Program-made: the position numbers and the translations under genes
Assembly: GCA_033794685.1 (NCBI GenBank)
Contig: JARAYZ010000001.1
Source: Lentzea sp033794685
GTDB lineage: Bacteria; Actinomycetota; Actinomycetes; Mycobacteriales; Pseudonocardiaceae
Length of the DNA stretch: 64,000 nt
Strand: one strand, 5' to 3'
The notes under the pieces: generated by a model
Databases searched by the model: none
What the model was told of the DNA's origin: nothing
The model's input: the letters and a program-made list of their open reading frames with translations, nothing else
In this document: positions 38,556 through 47,161 of the stretch, in pieces
Layout of the letters: each line of letters opens with the position of its first letter
Numbering within the stretch: position 1 is the stretch's first letter

Positions 38556-39047
38556 CTACGCCACGCCGTCCCGGCGCTGCCTCTGCAGACGAGCAACACA
38601 CCAGGCCGCAGCGGAGCCACGACGAAGGTGCTGGAGAACCGTCATCGGTCCCAGGCGCCTCCCGAGATCGGCAGGAGACAGGCCGGCCGCGCGGTAGTCG
38701 AGCGCGCGCTGGTCCAACGGGCTGATGCCCGCGTCCCACCACTGCTCGGCCTCGGCGACGTCGCCCACCAGCTGCCAGTAGCTCGCCGCGGCGGCGAGCA
38801 GTGCCTCGGGTGCCTCCGGCGCCCGCTTGCGCATCGCGGCCACGTAGGCCGGATCCGCCGAGTCGACCTTGACCAAGCCACGCGACCCACTCCTGCCTCC
38901 CCGCTGCACGGGGATGCCTGGCGCCGAGGGGGGAGCCTCCGCGAGCCACGCGTTCTTGATCCGGTTCACCTCCTGCATCTCTGCGTCATCAGACCGTTCA
39001 GCCGCCCACTGCTGCAACAGCTCGTGGACCCCGGAGTCCTCGACCAT
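38556..39047 (-). CDS. Hypothetical cytoplasmic protein
   Basis: A 163-residue, mostly helical protein with no signal or TM. Start ATG 39045-39047 (MVEDSGVHELLQQWAAERSD) has GAGGAGG upstream. The middle has RGGRSGSRGLVKVDSADP, and the end is Arg-rich (ARLQRQRR). Codon bias is normal, and the frame is clean. I do not recognise a family. Confidence 0.65.
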   Translation of the reverse strand: MVEDSGVHELLQQWAAERSDDAEMQEVNRIKNAWLAEAPPSAPGIPVQRGGRSGSRGLVKVDSADPAYVAAMRKRAPEAPEALLAAAASYWQLVGDVAEAEQWWDAGISPLDQRALDYRAAGLSPADLGRRLGPMTVLQHLRRGSAAAWCVARLQRQRRDGVA

Positions 39048-39211
39048 ATGTGCCTCCTCGTCGGTCGGGGATCGGCCATTGCAGCGGAAGGTATTCGGTA
39101 GGTCTGACAATCGCCAGACCCTGAATCACCAGAACACCCGTTACCAGTGCGTGATTGGCCTCATTCCACCCATCCGGCTCAACGCAGATGGCCGAGGATC
39201 ACCGTCCGTCA

Positions 39212-39391
39212 CTAGCTGAGCGGGGTGGCCGTCCCGAAGAGGCTCCTGATGAAGGTGATGATCGACTCCGCGCCCTGACGCAGCCAGCCGAGGACCTGCT
39301 GGACCGCCGAAGCGGACTGCTCGGGCTGGGTGATCAGGAGGAACAGCACCAGCGCGACGCCCGCCAGCACTAGCACCTTCTTGAGGTTCAC
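39212..39391 (-). CDS. 59-residue single-TM membrane protein
   Basis: GTG 39389-39391 gives VNLKKVLVLAGVALVLFLLI, one TM helix with a basic N-terminus, then an amphipathic tail with AVQQVLGWLRQGAES and ITFIRSLFG. GAGAGG six bases upstream supports this start over the longer frame to 39445. Likely a small inner-membrane protein. Function unknown. Confidence 0.65.
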   Translation of the reverse strand: MNLKKVLVLAGVALVLFLLITQPEQSASAVQQVLGWLRQGAESIITFIRSLFGTATPLS

Positions 39392-39726
39392 AGGTACCTC
39401 TCCGTCCGTGTGGTTCACCGTCGGGCGGCTGACCGCCCGTGTCACCCGTCATGGTCCCTCATTCACCCGGCCGATGAACAACGACCACGCCAAACTCCTC
39501 CCAGGTTCTGCCAGCGGCGCACGCCTGCACAGCGGCCAACGTCACCCGAATGGCGGCTAAAGAGGGGCTTCAACAGCGCCGATGTCCTGGGCACGAGGTG
39601 AACACGGACTCCCTCACATCCCACAGCTTGGAAGAGAGACTGTTGCACCGGGCCTCACCCGGATGCCGATCGTCCCCCATCACGCACCGTCACGCCTTCG
39701 TGGCGCAATTAATGCGCTCCAGAGCA
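39392..39726. other. Intergenic region with palindromes
   Basis: About 335 bases without a convincing gene. GCGCA-ATTAA-TGCGC (39703-39717) and AATGC-N8-GCATT beside it are palindromes just past the CoA-transferase stop. They may act as operator, or as terminator of that gene. AT content is locally raised. Confidence 0.4.
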
Positions 39727-40851
39727 TTATCCAATTACTCCAGACCGCCGCAGTTCTGTAATTCGAGCCTCTGCCACACCCATGTCGGCAAGCACTTCCC
39801 CGGTGTTCGTCCCGGTCGAAACCGGAGCCGTGGGAACGCCCGCCGGGGTGCGGTCGAAGCGAGGTGCCGGCGCCGGGTGCGGTGAACCGGACACGTCCAC
39901 GAAAGTGTCGCGGGCTGCGTTGTACGGGTGATGCGCCGCCTCGGCGGGCGTCAGCACCGGAGCCAGGCACGCGTCCGTGCTCTCGGCCAGGTCCGCCCAC
40001 TCGTCGCGCGGCCGGGTCTTCACCGCCGCCGCGATGTGTTCCCGCAGCTCAGGCCAGTTCGCCGGGTCGTTGCGCGACGGTGCGTCCTCGAGTCCCAGCA
40101 CGCGGACCAGGTCGGCGTAGAACTTCTCCTCCAGCGCGCCGATGGCCACGTACTTGCCGTCGGCGGCCTCGTAGACGTCGTAGAACGGCACTCCACCGTC
40201 GAGCATGTTCTCGCCGCGCCCGCCCTGCCACATGCCCGCGGACCGCATCCCGTGCAGGAACGTCGTCAGCAACGCCGCCCCGTCGACCATGGCCGCGTCG
40301 ACGACCTGGCCGCGCCCGGAGCGTTCCCTCTCGTACAGCGCCGCGAGCACGCCGAGGGCCAGCAGCAGCCCTCCCCCACCGAAGTCGCCGAGCAGGTTGA
40401 TCGGGAACGACGGCGGCCCACCGGCCCGTCCGAGAGGCTCCAGCGCCCCCGCGACGGCGATGTAGTTGATGTCGTGGCCGGCGCGGTCCGACAGGGGCCC
40501 GTCCTGGCCCCAGCCGGTCATGCGTCCGTATACAAGGCGCGGATTGCGGGCCAGGCACTGCGCCGGGCCGATGCCCAGCCGTTCGGTGACGCCCGGCCGG
40601 AAGCCCTCGATCAGCACGTCCGAGCGTTCGACCAGCTGCAACACCAACTCGGCGCCCTCGGGCCTGCGGGTGTCGACGGCGATCGAACGCCGGTTGCGGC
40701 CCAGGAAGTCGCCGGGGACGGTCGAGCGGCTCCCCGGCTTGTGCACCTGGACCACGTCCGCGCCCAGGTCGGCGAGCACCATGCAGCCGAACGGCGCGGG
40801 CGCGAGGCCCGCGAGCTCGACGACGCGCAGTCCCGCGAGAGGGCCGCTCAC
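39727..40851 (-). CDS. CaiB/BaiF-family CoA transferase (alpha-methylacyl-CoA racemase-like)
   Basis: A 374-residue family III CoA-transferase-fold protein. It has LRVVELAGLAPAPFGCMVLA, DVVQVHKPG, GRNRRSIAVDTRRPEG, GFRPGVTERLGIGP, and GHDINYIAVAGAL with the catalytic-region His/Asp. The closest functional group is alpha-methylacyl-CoA racemase, which epimerises 2-methyl acyl-CoAs before beta-oxidation. The start GTG overlaps the acyl-CoA dehydrogenase stop by 4 bases. With that gene it forms a branched or ordinary acyl-CoA degradation unit. Confidence 0.87.
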   Translation of the reverse strand: MSGPLAGLRVVELAGLAPAPFGCMVLADLGADVVQVHKPGSRSTVPGDFLGRNRRSIAVDTRRPEGAELVLQLVERSDVLIEGFRPGVTERLGIGPAQCLARNPRLVYGRMTGWGQDGPLSDRAGHDINYIAVAGALEPLGRAGGPPSFPINLLGDFGGGGLLLALGVLAALYERERSGRGQVVDAAMVDGAALLTTFLHGMRSAGMWQGGRGENMLDGGVPFYDVYEAADGKYVAIGALEEKFYADLVRVLGLEDAPSRNDPANWPELREHIAAAVKTRPRDEWADLAESTDACLAPVLTPAEAAHHPYNAARDTFVDVSGSPHPAPAPRFDRTPAGVPTAPVSTGTNTGEVLADMGVAEARITELRRSGVIG

Positions 40852-41984
40852 AAGGACCTCGCGATGATTTCCTTCATGATCTCGTTCGTCCCGCCGTAGA
40901 TCCGCTGCACGCGGGCGTCGGACCAGGCACGTGCGATCGGGTACTCGTTCATGTAGCCGTAGCCGCCGAAGAGCTGCACGCACTCGTCGACGACCTTGCT
41001 CAGCCGGTCGCTGGCCCACCACTTCGCCATCGCGGCGGTCGGGACGTCCAGCTCGCCCTTCAGGTGCTTCTCGATGCACTCGTCGATGAACGCCCTGGTC
41101 ACCGACGCCTCGGTGGCGCACTCGGCGAGCTTGAAGCGGGTGTTCTGGAACTTGATCAGCTCCTTGCCGAACGCCGTGCGCTCCTTCACGTACTTCAGCG
41201 TGAGGTCGACGGCCGCCTCGATGCCCGCGATGCAGCAGACGCCGATGATCAGGCGTTCCTGCGGCAGCTGCTGCATGAGCTGGACGAACCCGAGGCCCTC
41301 CTGCCCGCCGAGCAGGTTCGCGGCGGGCACGCGGACGTCGTCGAAGAACAGCTCGGCGGTGTCCTGGCCCTTCATGCCGACCTTGTCGAGCACGCGGCCG
41401 CGCCGGATGTCGTTCTCCACGACCAGCAGCGAGATGCCGGTGGCGCCCTGCGCCGGGTCGGTCTTGGCCACGACGATCACCAGTTCGGCGTGCACGCCGT
41501 TGGTGATGAACGTCTTCGAGCCGTTGATGACGTACTCGTCGCCCTCTCGGATCGCCTTCGTCCGGATGCCCTGCAGGTCGGACCCCGCACCGGGTTCGGT
41601 CATGGCGATCGCGCCGACGAGCTCGCCGGACGCGAGCTTCGGCAGCCAGCGCCGCTTCTGCTCCTCGGTGCCGTAGGAGTTGAGGTAGTGGGCCACGATG
41701 CCGCTGTGGACGCTGTTGCCCCACGCGCTGTCGCCTGCCCGTGCCTGTTCCTCCAGCAGCACGGCCTCGTGCGCGAACGTGCCGCCACCGCCGCCGTACT
41801 CCTCGGGGATGCTCAGGCACAGCAGCCCGAGCTCACCGGCCTTGGTCCACAGCTCCCGGTCGACCTGCTTCTGCTCGGCGAAGCGTTCGACGTTCGGCGT
41901 GACCTCCTTCTCGAAGAACGTGCGCGCGAGCTGGCGCAACTGGTCCAGGTCGCTGTCCATCCACCGCGATCGACGCTCAGCCAT
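40848..41984 (-). CDS. Acyl-CoA dehydrogenase
   Basis: A 378-residue flavoprotein. SIPEEYGGGGGTFAHEAVLLEE, IAMTEPGAGSDLQGIRT, FITNGVHAELVIVVAKT, RTAFGKELIKFQNTRFKLAE and QLFGGYGYMNEYPIAR are acyl-CoA dehydrogenase blocks. The ending IYGGTNEIMKEIIARSL has the typical Gly-Thr-Asn-Glu. It oxidises acyl-CoA to trans-2-enoyl-CoA and passes electrons to ETF. ATG 41982-41984 (MAERRSRWMD) is the start; the longer frame is spurious. First gene of a two-gene operon. Confidence 0.93.
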   Translation of the reverse strand: MAERRSRWMDSDLDQLRQLARTFFEKEVTPNVERFAEQKQVDRELWTKAGELGLLCLSIPEEYGGGGGTFAHEAVLLEEQARAGDSAWGNSVHSGIVAHYLNSYGTEEQKRRWLPKLASGELVGAIAMTEPGAGSDLQGIRTKAIREGDEYVINGSKTFITNGVHAELVIVVAKTDPAQGATGISLLVVENDIRRGRVLDKVGMKGQDTAELFFDDVRVPAANLLGGQEGLGFVQLMQQLPQERLIIGVCCIAGIEAAVDLTLKYVKERTAFGKELIKFQNTRFKLAECATEASVTRAFIDECIEKHLKGELDVPTAAMAKWWASDRLSKVVDECVQLFGGYGYMNEYPIARAWSDARVQRIYGGTNEIMKEIIARSL

Positions 41985-42090
41985 GCGGTCCACGAAACCA
42001 CCGGGCGGTGATCCACGCCATGACCGCCGCGCCTGTGGAGCCGGAGAAAACTGAGCGAAATTCCCACCCCGTTCGGTCAGACTGCTCGGT

Positions 42091-42525
42091 ATGCAGATCC
42101 ACCAGGTCATGCCGGACGACTGGGCGCTCTGGCGCGACGTCCGCCTGGAAGCGCTGGCCAGCGACCCCGACGGGTTCGGCTCGACGCTGGTCCGCGAGCA
42201 GGCGTTCACCGAGGACGACTGGCGGGAGTCCGTCGAGCGCGGCCTGAAGTTCGTGGCGCTCGCCCCGGAACCCGCCGGGCTGGTCGGGGCGGACTCCAAG
42301 CCGACCGGCCTGGAGCTGTACTCGATGTGGGTGCGGTCCTCGCACCGCGGGCGCGGCGTCGGGGAGGCGCTGGTGAACGCCGTGCTGGCGAAGGCGGCCG
42401 AAGAGGGCTGGAAGGTCGTGCGGCTGCGCGTGTACGACGACAACGAACCGGCCCGGCGCCTCTACAAGCGGCTCGGGTTCGTCGACGCCGACGAGCCGGA
42501 GCACATGGAGTTCGTGGTGAGCTAA
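42091..42525 (+). CDS. GNAT-family N-acetyltransferase
   Basis: A 144-residue single-domain GNAT. LELYSMWVRSSHRGRGVGEAL holds the acetyl-CoA pyrophosphate loop (RGRGVG). LRVYDDNEPARRLYKRLGF is motif B. The substrate is unknown. It precedes the thiolase-FadB pair by 55 bases and may or may not be cotranscribed. Confidence 0.9.
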   Translation: MQIHQVMPDDWALWRDVRLEALASDPDGFGSTLVREQAFTEDDWRESVERGLKFVALAPEPAGLVGADSKPTGLELYSMWVRSSHRGRGVGEALVNAVLAKAAEEGWKVVRLRVYDDNEPARRLYKRLGFVDADEPEHMEFVVS

Positions 42526-42580
42526 TCGGTCACCCTTCACGGTCATGGCCAGCTCTCACGCGCGGGCCTAGCGTGGTGCC

Positions 42581-43783
42581 ATGAGCGAAGCCTTGATCTT
42601 CGACGCGGTGCGCACGCCGCGCGGCAAGGGGAAGCGGGGGTCGCTGCACAGCGTCAAGCCCGTCGAGCTGGCCGCCGGTGTGCTGCGCGCGCTGTCCGAA
42701 CGCAACTCCCTCGACACCTCCGCGGTGGACGACGTCGTGCTCGGCGTGGTGTCCCCGCTCGGTGAGCAGGGCGGCGACATCGCCCGGACCGCGGTGCTGG
42801 CCGCCGGGTGGGACCAGCGTCCCGCCGGGGTGCAGCTCAACCGCTTCTGCGCGTCCGGCCTGGAATCCGTGAACCTCGCCGCGGCCAAGGTCGCGTCCGG
42901 GTTCGAGGACCTGGTGGTCGCGGGCGGCGTCGAGTCGATGTCGCGCGTGCCGATGGGCTCCGACGGCGGCGCGTGGGCGATCGACCCGCAGACGAACTTC
43001 GACCTGTCGTTCGTGCCGCAGGGCGTCTCGGCCGACCTGATCGCGACGCTGGAGGGCTTCTCCCGCACGGACGTCGACGCGTGGGCCGCCCGGTCGCACG
43101 CCCGCGCGTTCGAGGCGCAGAAGAACGGCTGGTTCGAGCGGTCCGTCGTGCCGGTCGTCGACCAGAACGGCACGGTGGTGCTCAAGGAGGACGAGACGAT
43201 CCGTCCCGAGTCCACCGTGGAGTCGCTCGGCAGGCTCAAGCCGAGCTTCCAGTTCCACGGCGACCTCGGCTACGACACCGTCGCGATCGACCGCTACCCC
43301 ACCGTCGAGCGCATCTCCCACGTGCACACGCCGGGCAACTCGTCGCAGATCGTCGACGGCGCCGCGGCGATGCTGATCGGTTCCCCGGCCGCCGGCCAGT
43401 CCCTCGGCCTGACGCCACGCGCCCGGATCGTCTCCGTCGCCGTCGTGGGCACCGAGCCGACGATCATGCTCACCGGCCCCGCGCCGTCCGCCCGCAAGGC
43501 GCTGGACAAGGCGGGGCTCTCGGTCGAGGACATCGACCTGTTCGAGGTCAACGAGGCGTTCTCGTCGGTCGTGCTGAAGTTCCTGCGGGACATGGACATC
43601 CCCGAGGACAAGGTCAACGTCAACGGCGGCGCGATCGCGCTGGGCCACCCGCTCGGCGCCACCGGCTGCATGATCCTGGGCACGCTGCTCGACGAGCTGG
43701 AACGCCGGGACCTGCGCCGGGGCCTCGCCACGTTGTGCGTGGGCGGCGGCATGGGTATCGCGACGATCATCGAGAGGGTCTGA
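42581..43783 (+). CDS. fadA: Acetyl-CoA acyltransferase (thiolase)
   Basis: A 400-residue thiolase. The acylated Cys is in QLNRFCASGLESVNLAA (~residue 88). The His is in NVNGGAIALGHPLGATG, and the second Cys in LCVGGGMGIA. It cleaves 3-ketoacyl-CoA with CoA in the last step of beta-oxidation. It is three bases from the multifunctional fadB, and together they make the usual beta-oxidation pair. Confidence 0.94.
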   Translation: MSEALIFDAVRTPRGKGKRGSLHSVKPVELAAGVLRALSERNSLDTSAVDDVVLGVVSPLGEQGGDIARTAVLAAGWDQRPAGVQLNRFCASGLESVNLAAAKVASGFEDLVVAGGVESMSRVPMGSDGGAWAIDPQTNFDLSFVPQGVSADLIATLEGFSRTDVDAWAARSHARAFEAQKNGWFERSVVPVVDQNGTVVLKEDETIRPESTVESLGRLKPSFQFHGDLGYDTVAIDRYPTVERISHVHTPGNSSQIVDGAAAMLIGSPAAGQSLGLTPRARIVSVAVVGTEPTIMLTGPAPSARKALDKAGLSVEDIDLFEVNEAFSSVVLKFLRDMDIPEDKVNVNGGAIALGHPLGATGCMILGTLLDELERRDLRRGLATLCVGGGMGIATIIERV

Positions 43784-43786
43784 GGC

Positions 43787-45814
43787 ATGCCCTTCCACTA
43801 CGACAAAGACTCCGACGGCATCGTCACCCTGACGATGGACATGTCCGGTTCCGCCAACGTCATGAACGACGAGTACCGCGAGCTGATGGGCGACGCGGTC
43901 TCGAAGCTCGAAGGTGACGAGATCACCGGCGTGATCATCACGTCCGCCAAGAAGACCTTCTTCGCGGGCGGCGACCTGAACGTGCTGATCGCGATCACGC
44001 CCGAGAACGCCTCGCAGGCGCTGGAAGGCGTCGAGGAGCTCAAGTCCCAGTTGCGGCGGCTGGAGAAGCTCGGCAAGCCGGTCGTGGCGGCGATCAACGG
44101 GACCGCGCTCGGTGGCGGGTTCGAGATCGCCCTCGCCTCACACCGCCGGATCGTGTTGAACGACAACAAGATCCGAGTCGGCCTGCCCGAGGCGACGCTG
44201 GGCCTGCTGCCCGGCGGCGGTGGCGTCACGCGCATGGTGCGGTTGCTCGGCGTGCAGAAGGCGTTGCCGTTGCTCATGGAGGGCAAGCAGCTGCGGCCGG
44301 AACGCGCGCTGCAGGCCGGAATCGTGCACCAGGTCGTGGAGACGCGCGAGGAGCTGATCTCCGAGGCCCGCGCGTGGATCAAGGCGAACCCGGCGCCGAC
44401 GCAGCCGTGGGACGTGCAGGGCGCGGGCGTGCCGGACCTGAAGTTCGGTGACCCCAACAGCTACGGGCTCCTGGCGGCGGCCCCGGCCGTGCTGAGCAAG
44501 AAGTCGCACGGCGTCTACCCGGCGCCGGAGAAGATCATGGCGACGGCCGTCGAGGGCGCCTACGTCGACTTCGACACGGCCCTGCAGATCGAGGGCCGCT
44601 ACTTCGTGGAACTGGCCTCCGGTCAGGTCTCCAAGAACATGATCACCGCGTTCTGGTTCAACCTCAACGAGGTCAACGGCCGCGCGTCCGCCACCGGCAA
44701 GCGCGTGGCCAAGCTCGGTGTGCTGGGCGCGGGCATGATGGGCGCCGGAATCGCCGAGGTGTCCGCGAAGGCGGGCATCGAGGTGGTGCTGAAGGACGTC
44801 AGCCTCGAAGGCGCCCAGAAGGGCGCTCAGGGCCTGGAAGGCATCACGCCGACCGACTCGGACGACGACCTCGCGGGCTGCGACCTGATCATCGAGGCCG
44901 TCTTCGAGAACCGCGAGCTGAAGAACAAGGTCCTCCCCGCGGCCGAGTCGAAGGCGTTGCCGGACGCGGTGATCGCGTCCAACACCTCGACGCTGCCGAT
45001 CACCGGCCTCGCGTCCGCGGTGACGGCGCCGGAGCGGTTCATCGGCCTGCACTTCTTCTCGCCCGTGCCGAAGATGCGGCTGGTGGAGATCATCCGCGGC
45101 GAGAAGACGTCCGAGGAGACCCTCCAGCGCGCGCTGGACTACGTGCGGCAGATCGGGAAGACGCCGATCGTGGTCAACGACTCGCGCGGCTTCTACACCT
45201 CGCGGACGTTCGGCACGTACGTGATCGAGGCGATCACGATGCTGGCCGAGGGCGTGGCGCCGGCGTTGATCGAGAACGTCGCCAAGAAGTCCGGCATGGC
45301 CGTCGGCCCGCTGGCGGTGTCGGACGAGGTGACGCTGTCGCTGCAGCTCAAGATCCACGACCAGACGCTCGCCGACGACCCGTCGCTGGTGTCGGAGAGC
45401 CCGGCCTACGACCTCATCCGCGAGCTGGTCTCGTTGGGGCGCAGCGGGAAGTCGACCGGTGCGGGCTTCTACGAGTACCCCGAGGGCGGCAGGAAGTTCC
45501 TGTGGCCCGAGCTCACGACCCGGTACGCGAAGGCCGACGCGGGTGTGTCCGAACAGGACGTGCGTGACCGGCTGCTGTTCGTGCAGTCGCTGGAAACGGT
45601 GCGGTGCCTGGACGAGGGCGTGCTGACGTCCGTGGCGGACGCGAACATCGGCTCGATCTTCGGGTTCGGCTTCGCACCGTGGAGCGGCGGCACGCTGCAG
45701 TTCGTCAACTCCTACGGCGTGCAGGCGTTCGTGGAGCGCGCGGACTACCTCGCCGACACGTACGGGGAGCGGTTCCGTCCGCCCGCCTCGCTGCGGGAGC
45801 GCGACAGGTTCTGA
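43787..45814 (+). CDS. fadB: FadB-type enoyl-CoA hydratase/3-hydroxyacyl-CoA dehydrogenase
   Basis: A 675-residue fusion. The N-terminal crotonase domain (~1-190) has FFAGGDLNVLIAIT, NGTALGGGFEIALASHRRI and GLPEATLGLLPGGGGVTR with both catalytic Glu. The dehydrogenase (~305-600) has LGVLGAGMMGAGIAEVSAKA, SNTSTLPITGLA, IGLHFFSPVPKMRLVEI (catalytic His) and DSRGFYTSR. After DVSLEGAQKG the protein goes directly to ITPTDSDDDL; relatives have ~22 more residues there. It hydrates enoyl-CoA and oxidises 3-hydroxyacyl-CoA. The missing segment may affect dehydrogenase folding. Confidence 0.92.
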   Translation: MPFHYDKDSDGIVTLTMDMSGSANVMNDEYRELMGDAVSKLEGDEITGVIITSAKKTFFAGGDLNVLIAITPENASQALEGVEELKSQLRRLEKLGKPVVAAINGTALGGGFEIALASHRRIVLNDNKIRVGLPEATLGLLPGGGGVTRMVRLLGVQKALPLLMEGKQLRPERALQAGIVHQVVETREELISEARAWIKANPAPTQPWDVQGAGVPDLKFGDPNSYGLLAAAPAVLSKKSHGVYPAPEKIMATAVEGAYVDFDTALQIEGRYFVELASGQVSKNMITAFWFNLNEVNGRASATGKRVAKLGVLGAGMMGAGIAEVSAKAGIEVVLKDVSLEGAQKGAQGLEGITPTDSDDDLAGCDLIIEAVFENRELKNKVLPAAESKALPDAVIASNTSTLPITGLASAVTAPERFIGLHFFSPVPKMRLVEIIRGEKTSEETLQRALDYVRQIGKTPIVVNDSRGFYTSRTFGTYVIEAITMLAEGVAPALIENVAKKSGMAVGPLAVSDEVTLSLQLKIHDQTLADDPSLVSESPAYDLIRELVSLGRSGKSTGAGFYEYPEGGRKFLWPELTTRYAKADAGVSEQDVRDRLLFVQSLETVRCLDEGVLTSVADANIGSIFGFGFAPWSGGTLQFVNSYGVQAFVERADYLADTYGERFRPPASLRERDRF

Positions 45815-45840
45815 CGTTTTGGCCAGGTTTTGGAGTGCTT

Positions 45841-45863
45841 GCGGCCGTCCTCCGGGCGGCCGC
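45841..45863 (+). terminator. fadB terminator
   Basis: GCGGCCGTCC (45841-45850), loop TCC, GGGCGGCCGC (45854-45863); ten pairs with one G-T. Followed by ATTCTCGTTTC, 26 bases after the fadB stop. Confidence 0.8.
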
Positions 45864-45874
45864 ATTCTCGTTTC

Positions 45875-45994
45875 ATGAAAAAGTTGTTCACGACTCTGGT
45901 GTCGGCCGCGGCCGTGATGCTCGCGCTCGCGGGTCCGGCCTCGATCGACTCGTTGCTGCCCACCACCGACACGGTCGCGGGCTGGGAATGGTGA
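45875..45994 (+). CDS. 39-residue secreted peptide
   Basis: ATG 45875 opens 39 codons: a classic signal peptide (MKKLFTTLVSAAAVMLALAG) with a likely cut after the Ala in GPA, then a ~17-residue mature part ending TDTVAGWEW. Lys-Lys followed by a hydrophobic core is unlikely by chance in this GC-rich frame. It starts 11 bases after the fadB terminator, and no clear ribosome-binding site is present. Its end nearly abuts the convergent AraC gene (stop at 45996). It may be a signalling or structural peptide; function unknown. Confidence 0.55.
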   Translation: MKKLFTTLVSAAAVMLALAGPASIDSLLPTTDTVAGWEW

Positions 45995-45995
45995 G

Positions 45996-46946
45996 TCAGG
46001 CGCGGTAGGAGCCGGGTGAGGACCCGGTCCACCGCTTGAAGGCCCGGTGGAAGGCGCTCGCCTCGGAGAACCCGAGGCGCAGCGCCAGTTCCTCGACCGA
46101 CTCCCCGCCCCGCACGAGCGAGGCCACCGCCTGGTCGCGCAGCAACTGCTCCCGCACCTCGCGGAACGACGTGCCCTCCCCCGCCAGCCTGCGCCGCAAC
46201 GTCGGCGCCGACACCCCGAGCTGAGCCGCGACGGCCTCCAGCCCGGTCACCCCGCGCCCGAGCAACCGCCGCACGTGCCCGGCCGTGTCCGCGCCGTGGT
46301 CCCGGCGCGACAACAACTCCGCCGGCGAGTGCCGCAGGAACCGCTTCAGCGCCGCCTCGTCCTGCACGACGGGCATCCGCAGGAACTTAGGGTCGAACGC
46401 GATCGTGGTGGCGTCCGCCCCGAACCGCAGCGGGCAACCGAAGATCAGGTGGTACTCGGCGGCGTGCGCGGGTTCGGGATAACCGAACTCGGCGCGCTGC
46501 AACGGGATGCGGCGGCCGATGAGCCACGACGAGAAGCGGTGCCACAGCACGAGCAGCGACTCGGTCAGGAAGTGGTCCGGGTCGCCGGGGATGTGCAACG
46601 TGAAGCGGCCGTCGTCGAGAGAGAGTTCCAGCGGTTCGTCGAAGAGCGCGTAGAAGGCGAGCCCTCTCTTGAGCGCCGCTTCGAGATCCGGGCAGTGCAC
46701 GGCGAGAAGGCACATCATCGCGAAAGTGCCGCGCTTGGACGGCCGCGGCCCGAAGCCCATGAACTCGTCGTCGAGGACTTCCCAAAGCGTCTGGATGAAC
46801 TTCGTGTACTGAGCGGGCGTGACGCGCGCACGGTCGTCCGCGAGAAGACTGGGAGGAATGCCCGCACCGAGCAGGACGACAGACGGCTCCGAGCACGCGC
46901 GGAGCGCCGCACGCACGTAATGGATGGCCACGGTCCTGGTGTGCAC
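45996..46946 (-). CDS. AraC-family regulator with arabinose-binding-like N-terminus
   Basis: About 316 residues from GTG 46944-46946. The N-terminal half (~10-200) resembles the Arabinose_bd (PF12625) domain of OruR/ArgR-like AraC proteins: ALLGAGIPPSLL-type start, and PLQRAEFGYPEPAHAAEYHLI. The C-terminal double HTH has VAAQLGVSAPTLRRRLAGEG and ALRLGFSEASAFHRAFKRWT. The open frame extends to a GTG at 47096. Such regulators often control lipid or sterol catabolism, which suits the fad genes beside it, but the target is inferred. Confidence 0.88.
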   Translation of the reverse strand: MHTRTVAIHYVRAALRACSEPSVVLLGAGIPPSLLADDRARVTPAQYTKFIQTLWEVLDDEFMGFGPRPSKRGTFAMMCLLAVHCPDLEAALKRGLAFYALFDEPLELSLDDGRFTLHIPGDPDHFLTESLLVLWHRFSSWLIGRRIPLQRAEFGYPEPAHAAEYHLIFGCPLRFGADATTIAFDPKFLRMPVVQDEAALKRFLRHSPAELLSRRDHGADTAGHVRRLLGRGVTGLEAVAAQLGVSAPTLRRRLAGEGTSFREVREQLLRDQAVASLVRGGESVEELALRLGFSEASAFHRAFKRWTGSSPGSYRA

Positions 46947-46966
46947 AAACCACAGTAAACGCCACC

Positions 46967-47010
46967 GGCGGTGACGCGGCTCCGGGGAGAGTTGGAGCCG
47001 CGTCACCGCC
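46967..47010 (-). terminator. Perfect 17-bp hairpin upstream of araC-type gene
   Basis: GGCGGTGACGCGGCTCC (46967-46983), 10-base loop, GGAGCCGCGTCACCGCC (46994-47010). It lies between the DM13 gene and the AraC gene, both on the minus strand. It may terminate the DM13 transcript or attenuate an araC transcript that starts near 47096. Confidence 0.75.
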
Positions 47011-47101
47011 GCAGTGGGCCCACCCAGTGAGCCGTACTCCTCGCCAACGGGGCTTCCGCACGCCCGTCGGCAAGGGACGATGTGGTGTTCGTTCACGTTA
47101 A

Positions 47102-47130
47102 CGTTATGTGGTCTAGACCAGGAAAGTCAA
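47102..47130 (-). promoter_or_regulatory. Promoter with DasR-type operator between its boxes
   Basis: On the minus strand TTGACT (47130-47125), a 17-base spacer and ATAACG (47107-47102). The spacer contains the perfect palindrome TGGTCTAGACCA (47109-47120), the core of the dre site bound by the GntR-family regulator DasR (consensus ACTGGTCTAGACCACT). A transcript would start near 47095, exactly at the GTG of the long araC frame. The DasR assignment rests on consensus match. Confidence 0.65.
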
Positions 47131-47161
47131 CAGCGAAAGAAAACTGCCGGTTCTTGATGTT

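Noticed and set aside
39463..39648. 61-codon open frame
   Set aside because: Cys/Arg-rich, no ribosome-binding site and no coding character.
40852..41820. Long open frame upstream of the CoA transferase
   Set aside because: It is antisense-frame noise within the acyl-CoA dehydrogenase gene; the real start is the GTG overlapping the dehydrogenase stop.
46947..47096. Extended araC reading frame from GTG 47096
   Set aside because: Not fully rejected: it fits the predicted transcript start, but the 17-bp hairpin and Arg/Pro-rich sequence argue for a leader, so I kept the start at 46946.
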